Source: Mactra quadrangularis (taxonomy: Eukaryota; Mollusca; Bivalvia; Venerida; Mactridae). Taken from it: a stretch of DNA of 64,000 bases. Under the pieces are notes generated by a model. It was not told the origin of the DNA and did no database searches. It was given only the letters and a program-made list of their open reading frames with translations. A program made the translations under genes and the position numbers. Below are positions 46,030 through 60,460 of the stretch, one piece after another. The stretch spans positions 27,287,866 to 27,351,865 of the forward strand of contig CM046298.1 of the NCBI GenBank assembly GCA_025267735.1, read 5' to 3'. The stretch's first letter is position 1. Each line of letters begins with the position of its first letter.

Positions 46030-48290
46030 GCAAACAAAGAGTATATTTGTTTGGAAGAGTATACTTGTTTTAAGTGTATACTTACCTTAAAGTGTATACT
46101 TACCTTAAATAGTAGACTTGTTTAAAAGCGTATTCTCTTTTGGAAGAGTGTATTTGTTTAAAAGAGAATATTTGTTTGATAGAATATTCTCTATGGAAAA
46201 GTGTATTTGTTTTAAGCGTTTGTTTCTTTGAGAGTGTATTTTTTTTAATGAGTGTATTTGTTTGAAAGAGTATACTTACCGAAAAGATTGTATTTGTTTC
46301 AAAGATGATATTTGCATGAAAGAGTGTTAGTTAGAAAGAGTAAACTCTATTGGAAGTGTATTTGTTTGAAAGAGTATACTTGTTAGAAAGAATATACATG
46401 CCTAGAAGAATATATTTGTTTGAAAATGTGTATTTGTTTGAAAGAATATACAAACTTAAAAAGAGTATATTTGTTTGAAGGAGTATACTCGTTTGAAATA
46501 GAGTATTTGTTTGAGTGTGTGTATGTTTGTTTGTAAATGTATACTATTTTAGAAGAATGTATTTGATTGAAAGAGTATACTTACCTAAAAGAGAATATTT
46601 ATTCCAAGAGTTTATTTGCTTGAAAGAGTGTATTTGATTGAACGAGTATAATTGTTTGAAAGAATATACTGTTTTGGAAGAAAGTATTTCTTTGAAAGAG
46701 TATACTAACCTAAAAGAGTATATTTGTTTCAAAATGTATATTTGCTTGAAAAAGTGTATTTATTTGAAAGAGTATACTCTTTTGGACGAGTGTATTTGTT
46801 TGAAAGGGCATACTTTTGTAAAGAGAGTATTTACTTGAAAGATTTTATTTGTTTAAAGAGTGTTTCTGATTGAAAGAGCATAGTTACCTAAAAGAGTGAA
46901 TTTGGTTGAAAGAGTATATTCGTTTATAGAGTATACTTACCTATAAGAGTATATTTGTTGCAAAGAGAATATGTGCATGAAAGAGTGTATTTTTTGAAAG
47001 AGTATTCTCATTTCGAAGAGTGTATTCTGTTTGAAAGAGTATACTTGTTAGTATGAATACACCTGCCTAAAAGAGTATATTTGTATGAAAGAGCAAACTC
47101 TTTTGGAAGAGTACATTTGTTTGAAAGAGTATATTTTGTTTAAAAGTGTATTTGTTTGTTAGAATATATTTTTTGGAAGAGCGTATTTGTTTGAAAGACT
47201 ATACTTACCTAAAAGAGTATATCTGTTTGAAAGACTACATTTGTTTGAAATACCAAACTCTTTTGGAAGAGTATATTTGTTTGGGAGAGTATATTTGTTT
47301 GAAAGAGTATATTTGTTTGAAAGAGTATTTTTGTTTGGTAGAGTATACTTTTTTGGAAGAGTGTATTTGTTTGAAAGAGCAAACTCTTTTGGAACTGTGT
47401 ATTTTATTAAAATAGTATACTTAACTAAAAGAATATATTTGTTTAAAAGAGTACATTTGCTTGAAAGAGCAAACGCTTTTGGAAGAGAATATTTGTTTGA
47501 AAGAGTATATTTTGTTTAAAAAAGTGTATTTGTTTGTTAGAGTATATTTGTTTGGTAGAGTGTATTTGTTTGAAAGACTATACTTACCTAAAAGAGTATA
47601 ATTGTTTGAAAGAGTACATTTGTTTGAAATAGCAAACTCTTTTGGTAGAGTATATTTGTTTGAAAGAGTATATTTGTTTGAAAGAGTATATTTGTTTGTT
47701 AGAGTATACTTTTTTAGAAGAGTGTATTTGTTTAAAAGAGTATACTTAAATCAAAGAGTATATTTGTTTCAAATAATATATTTGCTTGAAAGAGGGTATT
47801 TGTATGTTGGAGTATATTTTTTTGAAAAAGTGTATTTGTTTGAAAGCCTAACCTTACCTTAAAGAGCGTATTTGTTTGAAAGAGTATATTTGTTTGAAAG
47901 AGTATATATGTTTTTTAGAGTATACTTTTTTGGAAGAGTGTATTTGTTTGAAAGAGTATATTTCATCAAAGGGTATTTTTTTCAAAGAATTGAAAGAGTG
48001 TATTTATTTGAAATAGTATTCTCTTTTGGAAGATAGTATATGTTTAAAAGAGCGTAACTACCTAAAAGAGTATCATTGTTTGAAAGAATATGTTTGTTTG
48101 AAAGAGTATTCTTTTATGAAGAGTGTATTTTTTGAAAGAGTATACTTACCTTAAAGAGTATATTTGTTTGAAAAAGTACATTAGTTTGAAAGAGCATACT
48201 TTTTCTAAGAGTATATATGCTTGAAAATGTATACTTATTTGGAAGTTTGAAAGTTAGTAGTTTGAAAGAGAATATTTGTAGGAAGAAGTA
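46030..48290. repeat. 18-bp minisatellite
   Basis: Tandem units near AGAGTATATTTGTTTGAA with frequent ACTTACCTAAAAG and ACTCTTTTGGAAG variants; some segments have 36-bp pairs. Units encode FERVYL-like or LKEYIC-like six-residue repeats in different frames, so the frames at 46638-47862 are artefacts. The most regular core is about 47270-47340 and 47650-47700. Confidence 0.92.
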
Positions 48291-49315
48291 CGAACTTGGC
48301 AAAGACAATATTATCAGCGAGAGCCCCAAAAATGCTCCATTAAACATGTGTTTGTGAACAAAGTATAAGGTACATAAAAAACGTAGTAAATACAAAGAGT
48401 TGATGTTGGTTTATCAACGAGAGAATCTTCATGTCCAGAATAGAAAAATTATATAATTCAAATTGAAAGTACGAGTGAAGACGAGTTCGAAAAACTTACG
48501 TAATTGTGACAAGTAAAGAATAATGTAGTATTTGGAAATGTATAGAATAGAATAGAATTTTGGTTGTAAAAGATACAGATACTCCCATTTCTAGCCAATA
48601 AAGAAAAGGATTGTATGAATTAACAATGACATATTCTATATCCCTGACATATATAATCTCCTTGAGATAAAGACATAGATGGATATGTTTAGTTATCTAA
48701 TGATTAAATTAACATGAAGTAACGATGTTACAAAGCAATGATTGGAGATTCATACAGATGTATAAGCAGTTTTCTGGACATCAATAAGAGAATCCTAAAA
48801 GAAATAAAATATCGTTTGAGATATCAGTGTTCTGATTTTTGTTAGCTGCATTGTCTTCACGCTGGTCAGAACTTTAGCATGCCGTTGTTGGTAAATATAC
48901 ATGAATGCAATGAGACGAAATTGACTTGACTATCATGCTCATGCCTTAATGGTTAAATCATGAACTTTGGAGCGTCTTAATGAAATAAAAGTAATGAATG
49001 AATGATTGACAAATTAGAAAAATATACTAAAAACAATTTTACTGAGTTATAATAAAACTTTTATAATGTAGGAAAAATAACTACACTTCATTGAAAGAAT
49101 ATAGGAATGATACTCGAAAACAATTTACTTAAGATTAGACTAAAATTGAAAATCTAATAGTATCAAATGTGCTTCTAACTAAATAAATATATAGAATGCA
49201 AACATAATTAAAAAACCGTTACTGAAAATACAGTCAACTTTAAAAAATACAAGTAATAAGTAATGGATGATCTATCTAACTATTCTGAGACACAATAACT
49301 ACAAAAAGAAAACAA
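48291..49315. other. AT-rich DNA between satellites
   Basis: No gene or repeat boundary is seen. Its last part may be the degraded edge of the satellite that follows. Confidence 0.4.
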
Positions 49316-52300
49316 GTGATTGACAAGACAGGTCAACCTACTGTACAGTTTTTTTAAAAGCACTGTACAGTACCAGTAATGTCTTAGCCATTGCTGACCG
49401 GCGTAAAATATACCTCCCGATCATCCCACATGAGCAATAAGGAGGCATAAGACCTACTGACCACTCGAAAAAATTGAGTGTTCAGAACAATGACAGGTGC
49501 TTTCCTGGCTCAAAGTGTAAGGAAGTCCATGCAATGACAATCACGAAATCTCAACCTTAATAACAGAAAAATGCCTACTGATATATTACATGCAGTAAAT
49601 GTCAATGTCTACAAGAACAAATTAGCTAAACAGTATCTAACATTTAATTATTTGAGTTAAAATGTTTTCTTACTAGCCACTATCAAGTCCTGTCAGACAG
49701 CGAAAAAAAGTAGAAATTAATGCGTGTTTCCGTAAAGAACTTGGGTAAAATTGCGAAAAAAAACTAAATAAAGTCAAACAGCAACATACAAAATGTAAGA
49801 AGCAGTTAGTTGTTTAATGGCTGCTGATATCTTATTCTGGCAAATAGTAGGGAAAAAGAAAGAATATTGATGTTGCATCTTGTATTTAAAAGAACTATTA
49901 AATAATACAAGAGTTTTAAATATAATACCTCAATACAAAACTTGCATGTTGTTTTATTGTTGAATTATGTATTTTATAGCAAGGGATAGATGTTAAACAG
50001 CGACGAAGAAAGAAATGATACAAACAAATACCTGTTTACTGTTTAAAGCATGACTATTGAATGTTTCTCTGAGTGGCGTAGTCGTCATACAGCGACAAAG
50101 AAAGAAACTGTACAGACAAATACTTGTTTGCTGTTAACAGCACGGCAATTGGATGCTTTATAATGTGGAGTGGATGTCATTCAGCGACAAAGAAAGAAGC
50201 AATACAAATAAATACTTGTTTGTTGTTTAAAGCATGACAATTGGATGCTTTATAGTGTGAAGTAGAGTAGATGTCATACAGCGACAAAGAAAGAAATAAT
50301 ACCAACAAAGCTAGCATAGTGCTCAAAGCATGATTATTGATTGCTTCATTTTTAGGGTACATGTCATTCAGCGAAAAATAAAGAAATGATTCCACAATAC
50401 TTGTATGTTTTTAAAGGATGACTACAGGATGCTTTATTGTGAAATGAAACGTGGTATTGCATTAAAAATATAAAAAAAACTATAGTATTTCAATAAAGTA
50501 AAACTATGCCTAAATATAGAACTTTAGTGTTATACAATTTGATGCTGACTAAATATTAAAAATAGAGAAGGAGCATGATTAAAACAAGGTTCGCAAAAAT
50601 TTGTAAACCGACTTCAATAACATGCAACATGAGTTGCGAATGTGCTGAACACTTAATCCGCGACATAACATTATGAAAATTAACGCTGATTTAAAACTTA
50701 TTAAAATGTTGATGACAAAAAGATAAGATTTCATAAGTGATTGACAAGACAGGTCAACCTACTGTACAGTTTTTTTAAAAGCACTGTACAGTACCAGTAA
50801 TGTCTTAGCCATTGCTGACCGGCGAAATATATACCTCCCGATCATCCCACATGAGCAATAAGGAGGCATAAGACCTACTGACCACTCGAAAAAATTGAGT
50901 GTTCAGAACAATGACAGGTGCTTTCCTGGCTCAATGTGTAAGGAAGTCCATGCAATGTCAATCACGAAATCTCAACCTTAATAACAGAAAAAATGCCTAC
51001 TGATATATTACATGCAATAAATGTCAATGTCTACATGAACAAATTAGCTTAACAGTATCTAACATTTAATTATTTGAGTTAAAATGTTTTCTTACTAGCC
51101 ACTATCAAGTCCTGTCAGACAGCGAAAAAAAATAGAAATAATTGCGTGTTTTCGTAAAGAACTTGGGTAAGATTGCGAAAAAAAACTAAATGAAGTCAAA
51201 CAGCAACATACAAAATGTAAGAATCAGTTAGTTGTTTCATTTTTTAATAGTAGGGAAAAAGAAAGAATATTGATGTTGCATCTTGTATTTAAAAGAACTA
51301 TTAAATAATACAAGAGTTTTAAATATAATACCTCAATACAAAACTTGCATGTTGTTTTATTGTTGAATTATGAATTTTATAGCAAGGGATAGATGTTAAA
51401 CAGCGACGAAGAAAGAAATGATACAAACAAATACCTGTTTACTGTTTAAAGCATGACTATTGAATGTTTCTCTGTGTGGCGTAGTCGTCATACAGCGACA
51501 AAGAAAGAAACTGTACAGACAAATACTTGTTTGCTGTTAACAGCACGGCAATTGGATGCTTTATAGTGTGGAATGGATGTCATTCAGCGACAAAGAAAGA
51601 AGCAATACAAATAAATACTTGTTTGTTTATTAAAGCATGACAATTGGATGCTTTATAGTGTGGAGTAGAGTAGATGTCATACAGCGACAAAGAAAGAAAT
51701 AATACCAACAAAGCTAGCATAGTGCTCAAAGCATGATTTTTGATTGCTTCATCTTTTAGGGTACATGTCATTCAGCGAAAATAAAGAAATGATTCCACAA
51801 TACTTGTATGTTTTTAAAGGATGACTACAGGATGCTTTATTGTGAAATAAAACGTAGTATTGCATTAAAAATATAAAAAAAAAACTATAGTATTTCAATA
51901 AAGTAAAAATATGCCTAAATATAGAACTTTAGTGTTATACAATTTGATGCTGACTAAATATTAAAAATAGAGAAGGAGCATGATTAAAACAAGGTTCGCA
52001 AAAATTTGTAAACCGACTTCAATAACATGCAACATGAGTTGCGAATGTGCTGAACACTTAATCCGCGACATAACATTATGAAAATTAACGCTGATTTAAA
52101 ACTTATTAAAATGTTGATGACAAAAAGATAAGATTTCATAAGTGATTGACAAGACAGGTCAACCTACTGTACAGTTTTTTTAAAAGCCCTGTACAGTACC
52201 AGTAATGTCTTAGCCATTGCTGACCGGCGAAAAATATACCTCCCGATCATCCCACATGAGCAATAAGGAGGCATAAGACCTACTGACCACTCGAAAAAAT

Positions 52301-55300
52301 TGAGTGTTCAGAACAATGACAGGTGCTTTCCTGGCTCAATGTGTAAGGAAGTCCATGCAATGTCAATCACGAAATCTCAACCTTAATAACAGAAAAAATG
52401 CCTACTGATATATTACATGCAATAAATGTCAATGTCTACATGAACAAATTAGCTTAACAGTATCTAACATTTAATTATTTGAGTTAAAATGTTTTCTTAC
52501 TAGCCACTATCAAGTCCTGTCAGACAGCGAGAAAAAAGTAGAAATTAATGCGTGCTTCAGTAAAGAACTTGGTAAAATTTTAAATATAATACCTCAATAC
52601 ATAACTTGCATGTTGTTTAATTGATGAATTATGTATTTTATGGCAAGGGATAGATGTTAAACAGCGACGAAGAAAGGAATGATACAAACAAATACTTGTT
52701 TACTGTTTAAAGCATGACTATTGAATGTTTCATTGTGTGGCGTAGATGTCATACAGCGACAAAGAAAGAAACTGTACAGACAAATACATGTTTGCTGTTA
52801 ACAGCACGGCAATTGGATGCTTTATAGTGTGGAGTGGATGTCATTCAGCGACAAAGAAAGAAGCAATACAAATAAATACAGGTTTGTTGTTTAAAGCATG
52901 ACTATTGGATGCTTTATAGTGTGGAGTAGAGTAGATGTCATACAGCGACAAAGAAAGAAATAATACCAACGAAACTAGCATAGTGCTCAAAGCATGATTA
53001 TTGATTGCTTCATTTTTAGGGTACATGTCATACAGCAAAAAATTAAGAAATGATTCCACAATACTTGTATGTTTTTAAAAGATGACTACAGGATGCTTTA
53101 TTGTGAAATAAAACATCGTATTGCATTAAGAATATAAAAAACTATAGTATTTCAATGAAGTAAAAATATGCCTAAATATAGAACTTTAGTGTTAAACAAT
53201 TTGTTGCTGACTAAATATTAAAAATAGAGAAGGAGCATGATTAAAACAATGTTTGCAAAAGTTTGTAAACCGACTTCAATAACACACAACATGAGTTGTG
53301 AATGTGCTAAACACTTAATCCGTGACATAACATTATGAAAATTAACGCTGATTTAAAACTTATAAAAATGTTGATGACAAAAAGGATAAAATTTCATAAG
53401 TGATAGACAAGGCAGGTCAACCTTCTGTACAGTTTTTTAAAAGCACTGTACCGTACCAGTAATGTCTTAGCCATTGCTGACCGGCGAAAAATATACCTCC
53501 CGATCATCCCACAATGGGCAATAAGGAGGCAAAAACCTACTGACCACTCGAAAAAATTGAGTGATCAGAACAATGACAGGTGCTTTCCTGGCTCAATGTG
53601 TAAGGAAGTCCATGCAATGTCAATCACGAAATCTCAACCTTAATAACAGAAAAAATGCCTACTGATATATTACATGCAATAAATTTCAATGTCTACATGA
53701 ACAAATTAGCTTAACAGTATCTAACATTTAATTATTTGAGTTAAAATGTTTTCTTACTAGCCACTATCAAGTCCTGTCAGACAGCGAGAAAAAGTAGAAA
53801 TTAATGCGTGCTTCAGTAAAGAACTTGGTAAAATTTTAAATATAATACCTCAATACATAACTTGCATGTTGTTTAATTGATGAATTATGTATTTTATGGC
53901 AAGGGATAGATGTTAAACAGCGACGAAGAAAGGAATGATACAAACAAATACTTGTTTACTGTTTAAAGCATGACTATTGAATGTTTCATTGTGTGGCGTA
54001 GATGTCATACAGCGACAAAGAAAGAAACTGTACAGACAAATACATGTTTGCTTTTAACAGCACGGCAATTGGATGCTTTATAGTGTGGAGTGGATGTCAT
54101 TCAGCGACAAAGAAAGAAGCAATACAAATAAATACAGGTTTGTTGTTTAAAGCATGACTATTGGATGCTTTATAGTGTGGAGTAGAGTAGATGTCATACA
54201 GCGACAAAGAAAGAAATAATACCAACGAAACTAGCATAGTGCTCAAAGCATGATTATTGATTGCTTCATTTTTAGGGTACATGTCATACAGCAAAAAATT
54301 AAGAAATGATTCCACAATACTTGTATGTTTTTAAAAGATGACTACAGGATGCTTTATTGTGAAATAAAACATCGTATTGCATTAAGAATATAAAAAACTA
54401 TAGTATTTCAATGAAGTAAAAATATGCCTAAATATAGAACTTTAGTGTTAAACAATTTGTTGCTGACTAAATATTAAAAATAGAGAAGGAGCATGATTAA
54501 AACAATGTTTGCAAAAGTTTGTAAACCGACTTCAATAACACACAACATGAGTTGTGAATGTGCTAAACACTTAATCCGTGACATAACATTATGAAAATTA
54601 ACGCTGATTTAAAACTTATAAAAATGTTGATGACAAAAAGGATAAAATTTCATAAGTGATAGACAAGGCAGGTCAACCTTCTGTACAGTTTTTTTAAAAG
54701 CACTGTACCGTACCAGTAATGTCTTAGCCATTGCTGACCGGCGAAAAATATACCTCCCGATCATCCCACAATGGGCAATAAGGAGGCAAAAACCTACTGA
54801 CCACTCGAAAAAATTGAGTGATCAGAACAATGACAGGTGCTTTCCTGGCTCAATGTGTAAGGAAGTCCATGCAATGTCAATCACGAAATCTCAACCTTAA
54901 TAACAGAAAAAATGCCTACTGATATATTACATGCAATAAATTTCAATGTCTACATGAACAAATTAGCTTAACAGTATCTAACATTTAATTATTTGAGTTA
55001 AAATGTTTTCTTACTAGCCACTATCAAGTCCTGTCAGACAGCGAGAAAAAGTAGAAATTAATGCGTGCTTCAGTAAAGAACTTGGTAAAATTTTAAATAT
55101 AATACCTCAATACATAACTTGCATGTTGTTTAATTGATGAATTATGTATTTTATGGCAAGGGATAGATGTTAAACAGCGACGAAGAAAGGAATGATACAA
55201 ACAAATACTTGTTTACTGTTTAAAGCATGACTATTGAATGTTTCATTGTGTGGCGTAGATGTCATACAGCGACAAAGAAAGAAACTGTACAGACAAATAC

Positions 55301-58300
55301 ATGTTTGCTGTTAACAGCACGGCAATTGGATGCTTTATAGTGTGGAGTGGATGTCATTCAGCGACAAAGAAAGAAGCAATACAAATAAATACAGGTTTGT
55401 TGTTTAAAGCATGACTATTGGATGCTTTATAGTGTGGAGTAGAGTAGATGTCATACAGCGACAAAGAAAGAAATAATACCAACGAAACTAGCATAGTGCT
55501 CAAAGCATGATTATTGATTGCTTCATTTTTAGGGTACATGTCATACAGCAAAAAATTAAGAAATGATTCCACAATACTTGTATGTTTTTAAAAGATGACT
55601 ACAGGATGCTTTATTGTGAAATAAAACATCGTATTGCATTAAGAATATAAAAAACTATAGTATTTCAATGAAGTAAAAATATGCCTAAATATAGAACTTT
55701 AGTGTTAAACAATTTGTTGCTGACAAAATATTAAAAATAGAGAAGGAGCATGATTAAAACAATGTTTGCAAAAGTTTGTAAACCGACTTCAATAACACAC
55801 AACATGAGTTGTGAATGTGCTAAACACTTAATCCGTGACATAACATTATGAAAATTAACGCTGATTTAAAACTTATAAAAATGTTGGTGACAAAAAGGAT
55901 AAAATTTCATAAGTGATTGACAAGGCAGGTCAACCTTCTGTACAGTTTTTTTAAAAGCACTGTACCGTACCAGTAATGTCTTAGCCATTGCTGACCGGCG
56001 AAAAATATACCTCCCGATCATCCCACAATGGGCAATAAGGAGGCAAAAACCTACTGACCACTCGAAAAAATTGAGTGATCAGAACAATGACAGGTGCTTT
56101 CCTGGCTCAATGTGTAAGGAAGTCCATGCAATGTCAATCACGAAATCTCAACCTTAATAACAGAAAAAATGCCTACTGATATAAAATTATTACATGCAAT
56201 AAATTTCAATGTCTACATGAACAAATTAGCTTAACAGTATCTAACATTTAATTATTTGAGTTAAAATGTTTTCTTACTAGCCACTATCAAGTCCTGTCAG
56301 ACAGCGAGAAAAAGTAGAAATTAATGCGTGCTTCAGTAAAGAACTTGGTAAAATTTTAAATATAATACCTCAATACATAACTTGCATGTTGTTTAATTGA
56401 TGAATTATGTATTTTATGGCAAGGGATAGATGTTAAACAGCGACGAAGAAAGGAATGATACAAACAAATACTTGTTTACTGTTTAAAGCATGACTATTGA
56501 ATGTTTCATTGTGTGGCGTAGATGTCATACAGCGACAAAGAAAGAAACTGTACAGACAAATACATGTTTGCTGTTAACAGCACGGCAATTGGATGCTTTA
56601 TAGTGTGGAGTGGATGTCATTCAGCGACAAAGAAAGAAGCAATACAAATAAATACAGGTTTGTTGTTTAAAGCATGACTATTGGATGCTTTATAGTGTTG
56701 AGTAGAGTAGATGTCATACAGCGACAAAGAAAGAAATAATACCAACAAAACTAGCATAGTGCTCAAAGCATGATTATTGATTGCTTCATTTTTAGGGTAC
56801 ATGTCATACAGCGAAAAATTAAGAAATGATTCCACAATACTTGTATGTTTTTAAAAGATGTCTACAGGATGCTTTATTGTGAAATAAAACATCGTATTGC
56901 ATTAAGAATATAAAAAACTATAGTATTTCAATAAAGTAAAAATATGCCTAAATATAGAACTTTAGTGTTAAACAATTTGTTGCTGACTAAATATTAAAAA
57001 TAGAGAAGGCGCATGATTAAAACAATGTTTGCAAAAGTTTGTAAACCGACTTCAATAACACACAACATGAGTTGTGAATGTGCTAAACACTTAATCCGTG
57101 ACATAACATTATGAAAATTAACGCTGATTTAAAACTTATAAAAATGTTGATGACAAAAAGGATAAAATTTCATAAGTGATAGACAAGGCAGGTCAACCTT
57201 CTGTACAGTTTTTTTAAAAGCACTGTACCGTACCAGTAATGTCTTAGCCATTGCTGACCGGCGAAAAATATACCTCCCGATCATCCCACAATGGGCAATA
57301 AGGAGGCAAAAACCTACTGACCACTCGAAAAAATTGAGTGATCAGAACAATGACAGGTGCTTTCCTGGCTCAATGTGTAAGGAAGTCCATGCAATGTCAA
57401 TCACGAAATCTCAACCTTAATAACAGAAAAAATGCCTACTGATATATTACATGCAATAAATTTCAATGTCTACATGAACAAATTAGCTTAACAGTATCTA
57501 ACATTTAATTATTTGAGTTAAAATGTTTTCTTACTAGCCACTATCAAGTCCTGTCAGACAGCGAGAAAAAGTAGAAATTAATGCGTGCTTCAGTAAAGAA
57601 CTTGGTAAAATTTTAAATATAATACCTCAATACATAACTTGCATGTTGTTTAATTGATGAATTATGTATTTTATGGCAATGGATAGATGTTAAACAGCGA
57701 CGAAGAAAGGAATGATACAAACAAATACTTGTTTACTGTTTAAAGCATGACTATTGAATGTTTCATTGTGTGGCGTAGATGTCATACAGCGACAAAGAAA
57801 GAAACTGTACAGACAAATACATGTTTGCTGTTAACAGCACGGCAATTGGATGCTTTATAGTGTGGAGTGGATGTCATTCAGCGACAAAGAAAGAAGCAAT
57901 ACAAATAAATACAGGTTTGTTGTTTAAAGCATGACTATTGGATGCTTTATAGTGTGGAGTAGAGTAGATGTCATACAGCGACAAAGAAAGAAATAATACC
58001 AACAAAACTAGCATAGTGCTCAAAGCATGATTATTGATTGCTTCATTTTTAGGGTACATGTCATACAGCGAAAAATTAAGAAATGATTCCACAATACTTG
58101 TATGTTTTTAAAAGATGACTACAGGATGCATTATTGTAAAATAAAACATCGTATTGCATTAAGAATATAAAAAACTATAGTATTTCAATAAAGTAAAAAT
58201 ATGCCTAAATATAGAACTTTAGTGTTAAACAATTTGTTGCTGACTAAATATTAAAAATAGAGAAGGAGCATGATTAAAACAATGTTTGCAAAAGTTTGTA

Positions 58301-60460
58301 AACCGACTTCAATAACACACAACATGAGTTGTGAATGTGCTAAACACTTAATCCGTGATATAACATTATGAAAATTAACGCTGATTTAAAACTTATAAAA
58401 ATGTTGATGACAAAAAGGATAAAATTTCATAAGTGATTGACAAGGCAGGTCAACCTTCTGTACAGTTTTTTAAAAGCACTGTACCGTACCAGTAATGTCT
58501 TAGCCATTGCTGACCGGCGAAAAGTATACCTCCCGATCATCCCACAATGGGCAATAAGGAGGCAAAAACCTACTGACCACTCGAAAAAATTGAGTGATCA
58601 GAACAATGACAGGTGCTTTCCTGGCTCAATGTGTAAGGAAGTCCATGCAATGTCAATCACGAAATCTCAACCTTAATAACAGAAAAAATGCCTACTGATA
58701 TATTACATGCAATAAATTTCAATGTCTACATGAACAAATTAGCTTAACAGTATCTAACATTTAATTATTTGAGTTAAAATTTTTTCTTACTAGCCACTAT
58801 CAAGTCCTGTCAGACAGCGAAAAAAAGTAGAAATAATTACGTGTTTTCGTAAAGAACTTGGGTAAGATTGCGAAAAAAAACTAAATGAAGTCAAACAGCA
58901 ACATACAAAATGTAAGAATCAGTTAGTTGTTTAATTTTTTAATAGTAGGGAAAAAGAAAGAATATTGATGTTGCATCTTGTATTTAAAAGAACTATTAAA
59001 TAATACAAGAGTTTTAAATATAATACCTCAATACAAAACTTGCATGTTGTTTTATTGTTGAATTATGTATTTTATAGCAAGGGATAGATGTTAAACAGCG
59101 ACGAAGAAAGAAATGATACAAACAAATACCTGTTTACTGTTTAAAGCATGACTATTGAATGTTTCTCTGTGTGGCGTAGTCGTCATACAGCGACAAAGAA
59201 AGAAACTGTACAGACAAATACTTGTTTGCTGTTAACAGCACGGCAATTGGATGCTTTATAGTGTGGAGTGGATGTCATTCAGAGACAAAGAAAGAAGCAA
59301 TACAAATAAATACTTGTTTGTTGTTTAAAGCATGACAATTGGATGCTTTATAGTGTGGAGTAGAGTAGATGTCATACAGCGACAAAGAAAGAAATAATAC
59401 CAACAAAGCTAGCATAGTGCTCAAAGCATGATTATTGATTGCTTCATTTTTTAGGGTACATGTCATTCAGCGAAAAATAAAGAAATGATTCCACAATACT
59501 TGTATGTTTTTAAAGGATGACTACAGGATGCTTTATTGTGAAATAAAACGTAGTATTGCATTAAAAATATTAAAAAACTATAGTATTTCAATAAAGTAAA
59601 AATATGCCTAAATATAGAACTTTAGTGTTATACAATTTGATGTTGACTAAATATTAAAAATAGAGAAGGAGCATGATTAAAACAAGGTTCGCAAAAATTT
59701 GTAAACCGACTTCAATAACATGCAACATGAGTTGCGAATGTGCTGAACACTTAATCCGCGACATAACATTATGAAAATTAACGCTGATTTAAAACTTATT
59801 AAAATGTTGATGACAAAAAGATAAGATTTCATAAGTGATTGACAAGACAGGTCAACCTACTGTACAGTTTTTTTAAAAGCACTGTACAGTACCAGTAATG
59901 TCTTAGCCATTGCTGACCGGCGAAATATATACCTCCCGATCATCCCACATGAGCAATAAGGAAGCATAAGACCTACTGACCACTCGAAAAAATTGAGTGT
60001 TCAGAACAATGACAGGTGCTTTCCTGGCTCAATGTGTAAGGAAGTCCATGCAATGTCAATCACGAAATCTCAACCTTAATAACAGAAAAAATGCCTACTG
60101 ATATATTACATGCAATAAATGTCAATGTCTACATGAACAAATTAGCTTAACAGTATCTAACATTTAATTATTTGAGTTAAAATGTTTTCTTACTAGCCAC
60201 TATCAAGTTCTGTCAGACAGCGAAAAAAAAGTAGAAATTAATGCGTGTTTTCGTAAAGAACTTGGGTAAAATTGCGAAAAAAAACTAAATGAAGTCAAAC
60301 AGCAATATACAAAATGTAAGAATCAGTTAGTTGTTTAATGTCTGTCGATATCTTATTCTGGCAAATACAAGGAAAAAAGAAAGAATATTGATGTTGCATC
60401 TTGTATTTAAAAGAACTATTAAATAATACAAGAGTTTTAAATATAATACCTAAATACATA
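49316..60460. repeat. Complex satellite of 1.26- and 1.40-kb units
   Basis: Units begin GTGATTGACAAGACAGGTCA or the variant GTGATAGACAAGGCAGGTCA at 49316, 50737, 52142, 53400, 54656, 55913, 57176, 58433 and 59835. Lengths are about 1421, 1405, 1258, 1256, 1257, 1263, 1257 and 1402, then a partial unit. Type A units have about 145 bp more than type B. Each unit ends in several 90-bp subrepeats containing GCGACAAAGAAAGAA. An inverted CTGTACAG pair flanks a T/A run near each start. A 63-72-codon minus-strand frame recurs in eight units but derives from the subrepeats. Confidence 0.95.

Noticed and set aside
47146..47862. Plus-strand frames with FERVYL/LKEYIC repeats
   Set aside because: They are a translation of the 18-bp minisatellite, open in more than one frame at once.
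49316..60460. CRISPR-like or bacterial repeat array
   Set aside because: Units are over 1.2 kb with no spacer variation, and the rest of the window is clearly animal nuclear DNA.
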